Origin: Paenibacillus sp. 1_12
Lineage (GTDB): Bacteria; Bacillota; Bacilli; Paenibacillales; NBRC-103111
Assembly (NCBI RefSeq): GCF_900114475.1
Contig: NZ_FOTE01000007.1
Location: 124,001 to 188,000 of the forward strand
Reading direction: 5' to 3'
Length of the DNA stretch: 64,000 nt
Of this stretch, positions 26,973-36,530 are shown one piece after another. The notes under the pieces are model-generated. The model was given only the letters and a program-made list of their open reading frames with translations. It searched no databases and was not told the DNA's origin. The translations under genes and the position numbers were made by a program. How positions within the stretch are numbered: position 1 is the first letter of the stretch; every line of letters begins with the position of its first letter.

Positions 26973-28019
26973 ATGAGTAAATCAAAAATTATTGATTGCG
27001 ATGTACACCCTTATCCCAAGCACATCGATGAAATTCGTTCTTATTTGAAAAATCCGTGGAAAGATCGCTATAAAGGCTCCTCACGCGGACTTTTTGATAA
27101 CCCTGTGCATGGCAATCGGCAGGATGCGATTCCACCCAATGGAGGAGGGCCAGCGACCGACCCGGATTTTTTGCGGGAGCAGCTGATTAATGCCTACGAC
27201 GAAGCGCATGCGATTCTACTGCCACGAGCTTTCTGTAATTTGCTTCCGGATCCGGATTTTGCAACTGCCGTAGCCGCGGCATACAACGATTGGTTGGCGG
27301 ACACCTGGCTCGGCAAATACAATGGGGATGGCGTGTTTAAGGGGTCAATCACGATTGCCCACCAGGACCCGCTGGCAGCGGCAAAAGAAATAGAACGTTG
27401 GGCGGGACATCCTCATTTCGTACAGGTTATGACCGACTCTGGAGCTCGCGCGCCTTTTGGACAGCGGCAGTACAACCCGATTTATGAAGCCTGTAATAAG
27501 CACAATTTGCCGCTCGCGATTCACCCAGGTACGGACGGAATGGGTATTAATGTCCAAGCATCACCTGGCTATCCAACCCATTACATTGAGTGGCACACCA
27601 GTATTTCGTTAGCCTTTCAATCGCATTTGATCAGTTTCCTGACAGAAGGGGTTTTTGAAAAGTTTCCTCAATTTCGTGTTGTGCTCGTGGAAGGTGGCGT
27701 CTCCTGGCTGCCAGCCTTACTATGGAGATTGAATGCAGAGTACAAGGCGCTCCGCTCAGAGGTACCTTGGGTTACAAAAAGACCGAGTGAATATGTGAGA
27801 GATCATGTACGGATCACATCACAGCCACTGGAAAGACCTGATGATGATAAGCAGCTGTTGCAAATTTTGGAGATGATGGATGCAGAGCACATCTTGATGT
27901 TTGCGAGTGACTACCCTCATTGGGATTTCGATTCCCCGAAATTTGCTTTCCCCAAGCTCCCTGAACAGCTTCGGCAGCGGATTTACTACGAGAATGCCAA
28001 ACAATTTTATAGGCTGTAA
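26973..28019 (+). CDS. ACMSD-like amidohydrolase, paralogue 3
   Basis: 348 residues, closest to paralogue 1: it shares the PRAFCN loop, DSGARAPFGQR, AIHPGTDGMGINVQAS and FASDYPHWDFDSPK. Metal ligands DCDVH, AIHPG and SDYP are intact. Codon choice is slightly more GC-rich than paralogue 1, in line with separate histories. It sits after the Rieske gene and before the module B binding protein, and a cre-like site follows its stop. Confidence 0.86.
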   Translation: MSKSKIIDCDVHPYPKHIDEIRSYLKNPWKDRYKGSSRGLFDNPVHGNRQDAIPPNGGGPATDPDFLREQLINAYDEAHAILLPRAFCNLLPDPDFATAVAAAYNDWLADTWLGKYNGDGVFKGSITIAHQDPLAAAKEIERWAGHPHFVQVMTDSGARAPFGQRQYNPIYEACNKHNLPLAIHPGTDGMGINVQASPGYPTHYIEWHTSISLAFQSHLISFLTEGVFEKFPQFRVVLVEGGVSWLPALLWRLNAEYKALRSEVPWVTKRPSEYVRDHVRITSQPLERPDDDKQLLQILEMMDAEHILMFASDYPHWDFDSPKFAFPKLPEQLRQRIYYENAKQFYRL

Positions 28020-28048
28020 GTCGGCTTCAGTTCCATGAACCAACAATT

Positions 28049-28062
28049 TGTAAACGCTTAAA
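28049..28062. promoter_or_regulatory. cre-like site (CcpA) before module B transporter
   Basis: TGTAAACGCTTAAA matches 13 of 14 positions of the catabolite-responsive element consensus TGWAARCGYTWNCA. It lies 27 bp before the binding-protein start, a position suited to carbon catabolite repression of the transporter. Confidence 0.5.
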
Positions 28063-28089
28063 AATGAATGAAAGAGGTGTCACTTATTC

Positions 28090-29604
28090 ATGAGTTATTC
28101 AAGCAAGCGGTTCTCTAAAGCTAAAAAAGCCTGTACGGCTGCCATTACCTTATCCTTGCTGCTCAGTGCCTGCGGAAGCGCGACCGATTCGGGAAGCGGC
28201 GATACAACCAAAACAGCTGATGCCACACAGCCACTCAAGCTCAAGATCATGTCATCACTATGGACAGATGTACCGGAAATGAACAATCAATTTTGGACGG
28301 AAGTGCAAAAACGGACGAATACCAAGCTTGATGTAGACTGGATTCCGAATACGGATTATTCCAGCAAGCTGGACCTGGTGCTCGCCTCCGGCGATCTGCC
28401 CGAGGTTATGGTTGCAACAAGCGAGAAATATTTGCCGCTGGTTAATGCTATCAAGCAAGGTTTGTTTTGGGATTTGACACCGTATTTAACCAATTTGGAT
28501 AAATATCCGAACCTGAAAAAAAATGTACCCGCCAGCGCCTGGAATTATTTGAAGGTTAATGACAAGTTGTACTACTTGCCCAGAACGAGAGCGCTCGTCG
28601 ATCAAGCCCCCAAATATCGTAAAGACTGGTTCGACAAGCTGGGTATTCCTGAGCCAACAACAGTTGACGAGCTGCGGACAGCACTGAAGAAGGTCGTCAG
28701 CAGCGATCCGGACGGCAACGGCAAGGACGATACGATTGGCATCGAATTCAACGATACGTATGGGGGAGCCTTTGGAATGTTCGATCCTGCCTATAACAGC
28801 GAAGGGGGTTTGATCAATTTCCAATTGAATCCGGCTTATACGGACATGGTGGAATGGTACCGTGGACTTTATGCGGACGGTTCGATGTCCAAGGAGTTCT
28901 CGGTTATTAAAAACGTCGAGGAAATATTTAAAACCGGCCGTTCCGCTACCTATATGCGCAATATTTATCACGACTGGACCTACGAGCAGGAATTGAAGAA
29001 AAAAGAGACTGGTGCCAAGGTGGAATCGATTCCCGCTCTCAAGGGGCCTAAAGGTTATGCTGTTAATATTACGGAAGGCTATAATGGAGCGATTCTCATT
29101 TCCAAGAAGGTACCTGAAGACAAAATGCTGCGGATTCTGGATTTCTTCAATCAGACGGCTGGCGATGAACTCAGTGACCTGTTTTATAACGGGATTAAAG
29201 GCGTTCATTACAACGAGGAAAACGGTGTTTTGAAGCCAACTGATCTGGGTACCAAGGAAGTCAATATTAGTGTCAGACAATTCATCGTATTGAATCCGAA
29301 TCGCTGGGAGAAGGTAGTTAATCCGGCAGCGACAAAGGAATGGAATGACGCCAAAATCAAAAAGTTTGAAATTCAGGAGAAGATAGGTAAAGAGCGTTAT
29401 TATCAAAGCCTTGTGAGCGACACCTGGTCAAAAGTATGGCCTAAATATACGCAGGAATGGGAGTCCATGAGGGTTAAAGCGATCATTGGACAGATCTCAA
29501 TGGACGAATACAAAAAATATGTCGACAAGCTGAATGAAAGTGCAGATTTCAAAAAAGCGTATCAGGAGTTTACGACCGATTACAAAAGAATTTTCAAAAA
29601 ATAA
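28090..29604 (+). CDS. Lpl-type extracellular solute-binding lipoprotein (module B)
   Basis: 504 residues. Signal peptide with lipobox LLSAC (Cys near residue 27), then the binding fold with WTDVPEMNNQFWTEVQKRTN and YYLPRTRALVDQAPKYRKDW, a segment common to the LplA family. It serves the next two permease genes. It is only distantly similar to the module A binding protein, so the two modules probably bind different ligands. A cre-like site is 27 bp upstream. Confidence 0.87.
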   Translation: MSYSSKRFSKAKKACTAAITLSLLLSACGSATDSGSGDTTKTADATQPLKLKIMSSLWTDVPEMNNQFWTEVQKRTNTKLDVDWIPNTDYSSKLDLVLASGDLPEVMVATSEKYLPLVNAIKQGLFWDLTPYLTNLDKYPNLKKNVPASAWNYLKVNDKLYYLPRTRALVDQAPKYRKDWFDKLGIPEPTTVDELRTALKKVVSSDPDGNGKDDTIGIEFNDTYGGAFGMFDPAYNSEGGLINFQLNPAYTDMVEWYRGLYADGSMSKEFSVIKNVEEIFKTGRSATYMRNIYHDWTYEQELKKKETGAKVESIPALKGPKGYAVNITEGYNGAILISKKVPEDKMLRILDFFNQTAGDELSDLFYNGIKGVHYNEENGVLKPTDLGTKEVNISVRQFIVLNPNRWEKVVNPAATKEWNDAKIKKFEIQEKIGKERYYQSLVSDTWSKVWPKYTQEWESMRVKAIIGQISMDEYKKYVDKLNESADFKKAYQEFTTDYKRIFKK

Positions 29605-29624
29605 TGTCTCATCCAAAAAACAGG

Positions 29625-29666
29625 CCGCAGGGTAGCAATCGGCTGCTATGAAAGCAATCTCTGCGG
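29625..29666 (+). other. Hairpin between binding-protein and permease genes
   Basis: CCGCAG at 29625-29630 pairs with CTGCGG at 29661-29666, with an inner TAGCA/TGCTA stem. There is no T run, so it is more likely an mRNA-stability or attenuation element that keeps binding-protein expression higher than permease expression. Confidence 0.4.
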
Positions 29667-29724
29667 TTCAAGAGCATCTTCAAACGCTCCATAGACCATT
29701 TTCAGTATAAGCGAGGAGGCTGCT

Positions 29725-30681
29725 ATGAAAGCTGTTGCTAGAAAAAGAACGGAAGTACAGAAGAGCAGGGTATTATTGGCGCAGCCTTGGAGGGTGTATG
29801 TCCAGCATCGGTTCGTTTATTTGCTCGTACTTCCCGGCTTATTGTATTATCTGGTATTTAAAATTGCCCCGATGTGGGGTTTGATCCTCTCCTTTCAGGA
29901 ATACAGTCCTGCATTAGGCATCTTAAAAAGTAAATGGGTAGGCCTCGATAATTTTATTGATCTATTTACGTACGACCATTTCTACACGATGCTGAGAAAT
30001 ACACTGCTGATCAATCTGTTTGGACTGGTGTTTTTTTTCCCAATTCCGATCGTTCTTGCTTTAATGCTTAATGAAGTGCGCCACGAGTGGATGAAACGGT
30101 TTCATCAATCGATTGTTTATATGCCTCACTTTCTATCTTGGGTCGTGATCGCAAGTCTGACTTATTTCATGCTCTCGCAGGACGTCGGGATGGTTAATAA
30201 AGTGATTCGTGGGTCGGGAGCAGAACCGGTTTCCTTTTTGACGAATCCTAACTACTTCTGGGCGATGATTACAGCACAAAGCATCTGGAAGGATGCAGGC
30301 TGGGGGACAATTCTGTTCCTGGCAGCGATGGCTGGGGTCGATCCTCAACGCTATGAAGCAGCAGTTGTCGATGGTGCGGGTCGATGGAGACAAATTTGGC
30401 ATGTAACGCTACCGGCCATTCGTCCAACCATTATTATTTTGTTAATACTCCGGCTTGGCCATATGGCAGACGTCAGCTTCGAGCAAATACTACTGATGAT
30501 GAACCCATTGGTGCTGTCCGTTTCCGATGTATTCGATACGTATGCTTTTCAGCAGGGAATTTCACGTGGACAGATCAGTGTCGGGGTTACCGTTGGCTTA
30601 TTTAAAGGATTTATCGGTTTGATCCTTGTAATGGCTTCCAACTATTTTGCCAAGAAGATGGGCAATGAAGGCATTTATTGA
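29725..30681 (+). CDS. LplB-type ABC transporter permease (module B)
   Basis: 318 residues, six predicted helices. The N-terminus HRFVYLLVLPGLLYYLVFKIAPMWGLILSFQEY is typical, and the EAA loop is YEAAVVDGAGRWRQIWHVTLPAI. A ribosome site (GCGAGGAGG) is just upstream of the ATG. Confidence 0.9.
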   Translation: MKAVARKRTEVQKSRVLLAQPWRVYVQHRFVYLLVLPGLLYYLVFKIAPMWGLILSFQEYSPALGILKSKWVGLDNFIDLFTYDHFYTMLRNTLLINLFGLVFFFPIPIVLALMLNEVRHEWMKRFHQSIVYMPHFLSWVVIASLTYFMLSQDVGMVNKVIRGSGAEPVSFLTNPNYFWAMITAQSIWKDAGWGTILFLAAMAGVDPQRYEAAVVDGAGRWRQIWHVTLPAIRPTIIILLILRLGHMADVSFEQILLMMNPLVLSVSDVFDTYAFQQGISRGQISVGVTVGLFKGFIGLILVMASNYFAKKMGNEGIY

Positions 30682-30699
30682 GGAGAGGATGACAAACGG

Positions 30700-31575
30700 A
30701 TGAGTCTCGTTCAGAAGAAAGGTTTAACCTTGTTTGATTATATCAACTACGGTTTGCTGTTGATCATTTCCACTGTTTGTATGCTGCCTTTTATTTATGT
30801 GGTTAGCGTTTCATTAACCGATGCTTCAGTTTACGAGCCGTACAAATTTTACATCTTTCCGGAAAAATTCTCACTTGCCGCCTATTCGTATATTTTGGCG
30901 ACAAAAAGCTTTAAACATGCATTAACGAATACGGTATTCATCACGGTCGTGGGAACTATACTTAATCTTCTGTTTACGTTCACGATGGCTTATGGTTTAA
31001 CCAAAAAAACACTGCCGCACCGCAAGTTTATTATTGGAATCGTCGTATTTACGCTTGTGTTTCAGGCTGGTATTGTACCTAACTACTTATTGATCAAACA
31101 GCTGGGTCTTCTGAATTCCCATTGGGCCTTAATCTGGAGTGCAATGATCAGTTCGTTTAACCTGATCGTTGTCAAAAGCTTCTTCGATAGTCTGCCCTCC
31201 GAGCTTGAGGATTCAGCCCGGATGGATGGCTGCAACGAAGTTGGCGTGTTTCTGCGAATTGTACTTCCGCTTTCTATGCCTGCGGTAGCGGCTTTTACTT
31301 TGTTCTTCGCAGTTTCGCATTGGAATACTTATTTTAACGCGCTGATTTATTTGTCTGATGCCAAAAAGTGGACGCTGCAGGTGCTCGTCAAAAATCTGAT
31401 TATGGATGCCAATGCGAATAGTGTGGATGGAGTTATGCCGGAGGATATTGTGCTGCCTGTGGAATCAATTCGATTAGCTTCCGTAGTGATCGCGATTCTG
31501 CCGATTCTCGTTATTTATCCGTTTTTGCAAAAGCATTTTGCCAAAGGTGTGCTTTTAGGTTCTGTAAAAGGTTGA
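30700..31575 (+). CDS. LplC-type ABC transporter permease (module B)
   Basis: 291 residues, six helices. EAA-type loop LEDSARMDGCNEVGVFLRIVLPLS and the C-terminal KGVLLGSVKG. Second permease of module B, 18 bp after the first. It shows clear but moderate similarity to the module A LplC. Confidence 0.9.
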   Translation: MSLVQKKGLTLFDYINYGLLLIISTVCMLPFIYVVSVSLTDASVYEPYKFYIFPEKFSLAAYSYILATKSFKHALTNTVFITVVGTILNLLFTFTMAYGLTKKTLPHRKFIIGIVVFTLVFQAGIVPNYLLIKQLGLLNSHWALIWSAMISSFNLIVVKSFFDSLPSELEDSARMDGCNEVGVFLRIVLPLSMPAVAAFTLFFAVSHWNTYFNALIYLSDAKKWTLQVLVKNLIMDANANSVDGVMPEDIVLPVESIRLASVVIAILPILVIYPFLQKHFAKGVLLGSVKG

Positions 31576-31616
31576 ATTGTGCTAAAATTTAGGAAGCAGT
31601 CAATTGTACAAGACGA

Positions 31617-33962
31617 GTGGGTGATCGTATTTTCAAACGATTCAAATTAAGCTGGGGCTCCCATTCGTCTAACCGGACAAGAGGGAACCTATTTTATACC
31701 ATGATCTGGATCGCAATTTTGGCGGTCTGCGTCCCCGCCATCTCGCTTGGCGGGTTTTACCATTATTGGTCCGTAAACCGGACCACCAACGAAATCAAGG
31801 AAGAAAGCAAAGGTTCCTTACAGCATGTGAAGGACCGGATGGAAAGATTGCTTGAACAATTGGAGAAGGATTCCCTGCAGCTAGCGTTGGACCCGACGAT
31901 TGTAAATGTCATGACGGCTCCCAACTACAGAAGCCTTCTTGAAGAGCAGAAATTAATTAATCAAACGTTAAGTCGGACACGCTTTTCAAGCGATTTATTT
32001 GAAGATGTGTTTTTTTATCGTGAAGGGGACGAATTTGCGCTGTCAGCAGAAATCGGGTTTTCCGAGCTTCAATACTTTGCACCCGCGGCGAACATGCACA
32101 AAATGCTCGAATCAAATAAAAATGTGTATTGGAAATATTTTCAGGGATCACAGGGGAATTCCCAGTCCGGCAGTTACTTTTTCATGAGAAGGCTTCCCAG
32201 CTCAACTGGGAATTTGTACAATGGCATTATTATGCTTGTGATCAAGGAAAAATTAGTTTCGACCTATTTAGAGGATTATTTTTCATTAAGCGGTGAAAAG
32301 AATATTTATGTCTTTAATGAGAAGCAGGAGGTCGTGTTTCGTTCCATGAATACGGCAAAACCTTATCCTGCCGAGCTTGATCCTGAAATTCGTAAAGTTA
32401 TTGACAATGAAATCGGTACTGGGGATTTCTTTGCCGATGATAAGAATGGCCACAATATGCTGTATACGTTTTCAAAAACCGCTTATGGACGCACCTATAT
32501 TTCGATGATCCCAAAAGAAAACATCACCAGACAAGTTTACGGACTGCAGCTGCTGTCGGTTTCAACGCTATTGCTGCTTATTTGCTTCGGCATCAGCCTC
32601 GTTACTTTTTTTATTCAGCGGGCGTATAACCCCATTTCACAATTGATGAGCTATGGATCGAAGCTGAGCGGAGGAAGGATGCACAGTGGCCATACGGACG
32701 AGGTTGGTTTTATTAGAGATTGTCTTGATCATCTGAAGCTTCAATCAGAAACGGTGTCGAGCTATATGAGCAAGATGCAGCCAAGCCTACGGGAGCGATT
32801 TTTGCAGCAGTTGCTGGAAGGTAACTATAACAATAAGCATCTTCTTAGAGAGGACTGTGATGCTTACAATATTACGATTAATCATCATTACGCCGTATTG
32901 GTCGTACAGGTGGAAAATGTGACCGTTGAGAACAGGTTTCAGCCTGATGACGGGCCGATAATCAGTTTCGCAATCACTAATGTGATGGAAGAGCTGCAAT
33001 CCCAAAATAGTGAGCTGCAGGGATACATTGTCAGAAGCAGCAACGGCAACGGGATAGCGATCCTGTCGTTCGGAGACGACCATACGGAGCAGTGGATGGA
33101 GCAGCAGGCACGCAGCTATGCAGAGGCCGTGTACGAATCGCTGCGTAAATATTTGACATTTAAAGTTTCAATCGGTATCGGACGAATTTATTCCCATATT
33201 GCAGATATCGTTGTTTCCTGTAATGAGGCCAAGGCGGCTTTGCAATATCGGTTGTATAAAGACACGGAGCCTGTCCTCTACATAGAGGATCTCGAAGCGT
33301 TGAAAAAGCAAACCAGACTTTATTATCCTCGCACCATTGATCAGGAAATTATAAAAAACCTGATTGAAGGCGAGCTTGAGCAGGCAGCCACCGCACTGCG
33401 CCAATTTTCCAATGTTGTCCGTGAATCAGAATCTCGAAGTTTTATATTCCAGTCCTACCATATGCTGCTTTCGTCGATCATTTCTGCGATGGAGGTTCAG
33501 CAGATCAGTATTTCGGAAATTATGGAGCATGATTTGTTAGGGGAGCTGCAGCGATGTCAGACGGCCAAGGATATCGATTACTTGTTTTCGCAAAAAGTAT
33601 TTCCGCTCGTATTGAAGCTGTTAAGCACGTACCAAACCGACGTGGGCAAACAAATTATTAAGCAGATTTGTCAGCATATCCATGAGCACATCGAGTCCGA
33701 TATTTCGTTAGTGCGCTGCGCTGAACTGGTGAAGATGAGCCCATCCTATATCAGCCGTTTATTTAAAAAGGAGCTGGGCATTAATTTTCAGGAGTATGTC
33801 ATGGAAAATAAAGTGAAAAGGACTCAACAGATGCTTGCCAGGACGGATATGAGTCTGGGTGAAATTGCAGTAGCGATAGGCTATTCCGAGAGGAATTTAA
33901 TTCGCATATTCCAAAGATTCACAGGAACAACTCCAGGCCAATATCGGATAAAGCTCAAGTAA
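31617..33962 (+). CDS. Membrane-bound AraC-family regulator
   Basis: 781 residues. Helix 1 at about 30-50, a ~250-residue extracellular Cache-like sensor, helix 2 at about 310-330, a long cytoplasmic region, and a C-terminal AraC domain (VKMSPSYISRLFKKELG, GYSERNLIRIFQRFTGTTPGQYR). These one-protein sensors in Paenibacillus couple an outside sugar signal to transcription of the adjacent Lpl transporter. The start GTG 31617 has only a weak ribosome site; a stop lies in frame just upstream. It is the last gene of module B. Confidence 0.85.
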   Translation: MGDRIFKRFKLSWGSHSSNRTRGNLFYTMIWIAILAVCVPAISLGGFYHYWSVNRTTNEIKEESKGSLQHVKDRMERLLEQLEKDSLQLALDPTIVNVMTAPNYRSLLEEQKLINQTLSRTRFSSDLFEDVFFYREGDEFALSAEIGFSELQYFAPAANMHKMLESNKNVYWKYFQGSQGNSQSGSYFFMRRLPSSTGNLYNGIIMLVIKEKLVSTYLEDYFSLSGEKNIYVFNEKQEVVFRSMNTAKPYPAELDPEIRKVIDNEIGTGDFFADDKNGHNMLYTFSKTAYGRTYISMIPKENITRQVYGLQLLSVSTLLLLICFGISLVTFFIQRAYNPISQLMSYGSKLSGGRMHSGHTDEVGFIRDCLDHLKLQSETVSSYMSKMQPSLRERFLQQLLEGNYNNKHLLREDCDAYNITINHHYAVLVVQVENVTVENRFQPDDGPIISFAITNVMEELQSQNSELQGYIVRSSNGNGIAILSFGDDHTEQWMEQQARSYAEAVYESLRKYLTFKVSIGIGRIYSHIADIVVSCNEAKAALQYRLYKDTEPVLYIEDLEALKKQTRLYYPRTIDQEIIKNLIEGELEQAATALRQFSNVVRESESRSFIFQSYHMLLSSIISAMEVQQISISEIMEHDLLGELQRCQTAKDIDYLFSQKVFPLVLKLLSTYQTDVGKQIIKQICQHIHEHIESDISLVRCAELVKMSPSYISRLFKKELGINFQEYVMENKVKRTQQMLARTDMSLGEIAVAIGYSERNLIRIFQRFTGTTPGQYRIKLK

Positions 33963-33986
33963 AGCATACAGACCCAAACTAACGAA

Positions 33987-34021
33987 ACGAGTCCTTGAAG
34001 TAATTTGAGGCTCGTCTTTTT
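33987..34021 (+). terminator. Terminator after module B
   Basis: ACGAG at 33987-33991 pairs with CTCGT at 34011-34015 (CC/GG extend the stem), followed by CTTTTT. It closes the catabolic island. Confidence 0.6.
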
Positions 34022-34434
34022 GTGTGTTAGGGATGTGCACAGAATAGCAACAGCCAAGAACATAAGAAAATAGCAGAAATATCCTGGTTTTTGACAGAGC
34101 TGCTTTTTCACTTTGCTATCAGCAACTTGCAAGACTTCCACATATACGATTGTCAGACAGCTGATCATTTCGTCCAAAATCAACTCAACTTTTTGCAGCA
34201 AATTACTTAACTTAATGAAAGTGAACCCGGAAAGTTGCATTTCCAGTAAGACAAACTCGCAAGATAAAACGGGGAAATATTCGTTGTAACCAAACTTACC
34301 GTTGCTAACAGGACCCCTTTTATGCAATGTTAATAAAGGCTAAAAAAAGCAATCCGTTTAAATTCGGTTTAAACAAGTGCGATATGCTACTCAAACAAAG
34401 CCTCGGCCGAACGTCCGAGGCTACATTTTACGAG
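34022..34434. other. Intergenic region, leader of an efflux gene
   Basis: A ~50-codon open stretch without start at about 34050-34210 has no recognisable product. A perfect 8-bp hairpin (AGCCTCGG at 34399-34406 with CCGAGGCT at 34415-34422) lies just before the ribosome site of the efflux gene and could attenuate it. Confidence 0.4.
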
Positions 34435-35958
34435 GTGATTCTTATCGAAAAAAAGAGCAACAAAACCTTGATCCTGATCGGGCTTTTGATCGGCCTGATA
34501 TTTGCCGAACTCGATGAGACCATCGTCTCTACAGCAATGCCGACGATCATCCGAGAGTTGCACGGGTTGTCCCTGTATGGCTGGGTAGCAGGCATTTATA
34601 TGCTGACCTTAACGATGTTTATGCCGATCCTTGGCAAGCTGGCCGATTTGTATGGCCGCAGACGTATCTATCTGATATGTATCGGTCTGTTTATCGCTGG
34701 CTCCATCGTCAGCGGCATGGCATCGTCTATGACGATACTGCTGATTGGCCGAGGCATACAAGGGATCGGTGCCGGGGGGTTAATGCCGCTCGCGCTGGTC
34801 ATTATCGGCGAGGCCTATCCGCTTGAACAGCGGGCCAAAATCCAAAGTCTGTTCGGACCGATGATGATTATTCCGCAGCTATTGGGACCGACGGTTGGTG
34901 GATATATCGTTGGCAATATCGACTGGCATTGGGTATTTCTAATCAATATTCCAATTGGACTGCTCGCAGCGTTGTTTGTAGCCAAGGGCATGCGAGAATC
35001 GATTGGAAATGAGAAAAGGTATATCGACTGGGCAGGTGCATGTACATTGATTCTAGCGCTGCTTTCGCTGCTTTTGACACCAGTGCTGATCGACAATCAG
35101 GGCTATTCCTGGTCGTCACCCATCATTATTGGTCTACTGAGCTTGTCGGCACTGCTGTTCGCACTGCTGGTATGGATCGAAGCCAAAGCTAAAGAGCCGA
35201 TCATTCCACTACATCTGTTCCGCAACCGCAATGTAGTTGTGCTATCGCTGCTCGTATTTATCTTGATGCTTGGTATCATGGGCGGCATGGCTACATTTCC
35301 GTTTTTCGCGCAGCATGTAATGGGGCTGACGCCGACAGAAGCAGGTTATTTATCGCTGGCATTTATGGCAGGGGCAATACCGGCAAGCATTGTGAACGGG
35401 TTCTTGATCACGCGGATAGCGTACCGCAACCTGTTTATTGTATCATTCCTGCTGCCGATTGCAGGCTTCCTGCTTTTGACGCAGATCGGCATTGGAACCA
35501 CTTGGATCTACATTGTAGGGGCATTTTTCATACTCGGTGTCGGCCTTGGAGCGTTGTTCGGCGGAGACAACCTGATCGTTCAGGAGTCGGTAGACAGCAA
35601 GGACAGCGGCATTGCACTGTCTACGGTCCAGCTGTTCCAAGCGCTTGGAGCAACCATCGGTCTCAGTATTTTCGGCAGCTTGCTCTCCAAGCACATTAAA
35701 GACGGAATTGCCGCACTCGGCAGTCGGTTACCAGATGGAGCGACCGTGAATATCGAAACGGGTAATATTCCCGTAGGGCTGCCAGCAGCTGTGATCAATG
35801 ATATTAAGCAAGTATTTAGTCTTGCGTTTCAGAATATGTTCGTGATTTCTCTCGTATTTGCGCTCGCCGCGTTTGTTCTCTGCTGGTTTTTGAAAAAAGA
35901 GGTGCTCTCAAAGAAAAGCGATGAGGGGCTCGAAACAGAAACTGGAACGGTATCATAG
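34435..35958 (+). CDS. DHA2-type MFS multidrug efflux transporter
   Basis: About 507 residues, 14 predicted helices. Motif A is seen as GKLADLYGRRR and motif C as GPTVGGYIVG; the start FAELDETIVSTAMPTIIRELHG is the EmrB/QacA signature. It exports drugs or toxic compounds with protons. The start is problematic: GAGGTG at 34432-34437 looks like a ribosome site for an ATC at 34444, while GTG 34435 and ATG 34327 are the standard codons in frame. A hairpin precedes it. Similar pumps occur at 58746 and 62426. Confidence 0.85.
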   Translation: MILIEKKSNKTLILIGLLIGLIFAELDETIVSTAMPTIIRELHGLSLYGWVAGIYMLTLTMFMPILGKLADLYGRRRIYLICIGLFIAGSIVSGMASSMTILLIGRGIQGIGAGGLMPLALVIIGEAYPLEQRAKIQSLFGPMMIIPQLLGPTVGGYIVGNIDWHWVFLINIPIGLLAALFVAKGMRESIGNEKRYIDWAGACTLILALLSLLLTPVLIDNQGYSWSSPIIIGLLSLSALLFALLVWIEAKAKEPIIPLHLFRNRNVVVLSLLVFILMLGIMGGMATFPFFAQHVMGLTPTEAGYLSLAFMAGAIPASIVNGFLITRIAYRNLFIVSFLLPIAGFLLLTQIGIGTTWIYIVGAFFILGVGLGALFGGDNLIVQESVDSKDSGIALSTVQLFQALGATIGLSIFGSLLSKHIKDGIAALGSRLPDGATVNIETGNIPVGLPAAVINDIKQVFSLAFQNMFVISLVFALAAFVLCWFLKKEVLSKKSDEGLETETGTVS

Positions 35959-35966
35959 ACACAAAC

Positions 35967-36040
35967 AATAACCCTTCTTTGAACTCCATAGCTATCCATG
36001 TGTTTGATGGTGCTTGGAGCTTTCAAAGAGGGGTTATTTA
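35967..36040 (+). terminator. Long stem terminator after the efflux gene
   Basis: AATAACCCTTCTTTGAA at 35967-35983 pairs imperfectly with TTTCAAAGAGGGGTTATT at 36021-36038, closing an inner pairing of ACTCCA with TTGGAG. Confidence 0.5.
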
Positions 36041-36059
36041 TGTTTAAGCAGCTGATTAC

Positions 36060-36530
36060 TTATAAAGTAGCAAGGTATTCGTCGAGTTGGCCAAAAGTTC
36101 CAGCATAACCTTCTTGCATGGAGCCTAGCATGGAATGGAAGAAGTCGAGTTCCTCATCTGTAGCTACAATAGGTCCTCCCCGCAACGTGATCGTCGTCTT
36201 GCCTTCTTTCTCAGTAAACGTAAATACATTATGAATTTCCAGTGGAAAGGTTGTGCTAAAGGGTGCTCGAACAATGTTGCCTTCCTCATCAGAAAAAGAA
36301 TTGACGAAAACGAGCTTGTCTAGAGAAACGATTTCGTGATAAACAAACTTGCCCCACATCTCGTGACCTTCAGAGGATTTCATACAGTAATGAAATTCAC
36401 CGCCGGGGCGATTATCAGCCTTGGAGACAAGAATGGAAAAACCAGTAGGTGCCCACCAATGCTGTAGATGCTTGGAATCCGTCCATACTTTGAATACTAG
36501 CTCACTTTCTCCAGCTATGGAGAGCTGCTT
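36060..36530 (-). pseudogene. AHSA1/SRPBCC-family protein, 5' truncated
   Basis: The frame matches an AHSA1-type SRPBCC ligand-binding domain: ELVFKVWTDSKHLQHWWAP, then GGEFHYCMKSSEGHEMWGKF, and RGGPIVATDEELDFFHSML. It starts immediately after the stop codon of the upstream lipoprotein gene (TAA 36531-36533), with no start codon; the first ~20 residues of the domain (the SRVFDAP-type strand) are missing or altered. Only an internal ATG at 36383 could start translation, which would cut off half the fold. A deletion joining the two genes is the simplest reading. Confidence 0.7.

Noticed and set aside
28486-29406. 306-codon minus-strand open frame
   Set aside because: It lies antisense to the module B binding-protein gene, whose codon pattern, lipobox and domain match are strong.
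33881-34327. 148-codon minus-strand open frame
   Set aside because: It overlaps the AraC-type regulator end and a terminator; residue make-up is not protein-like and no ribosome site is seen.
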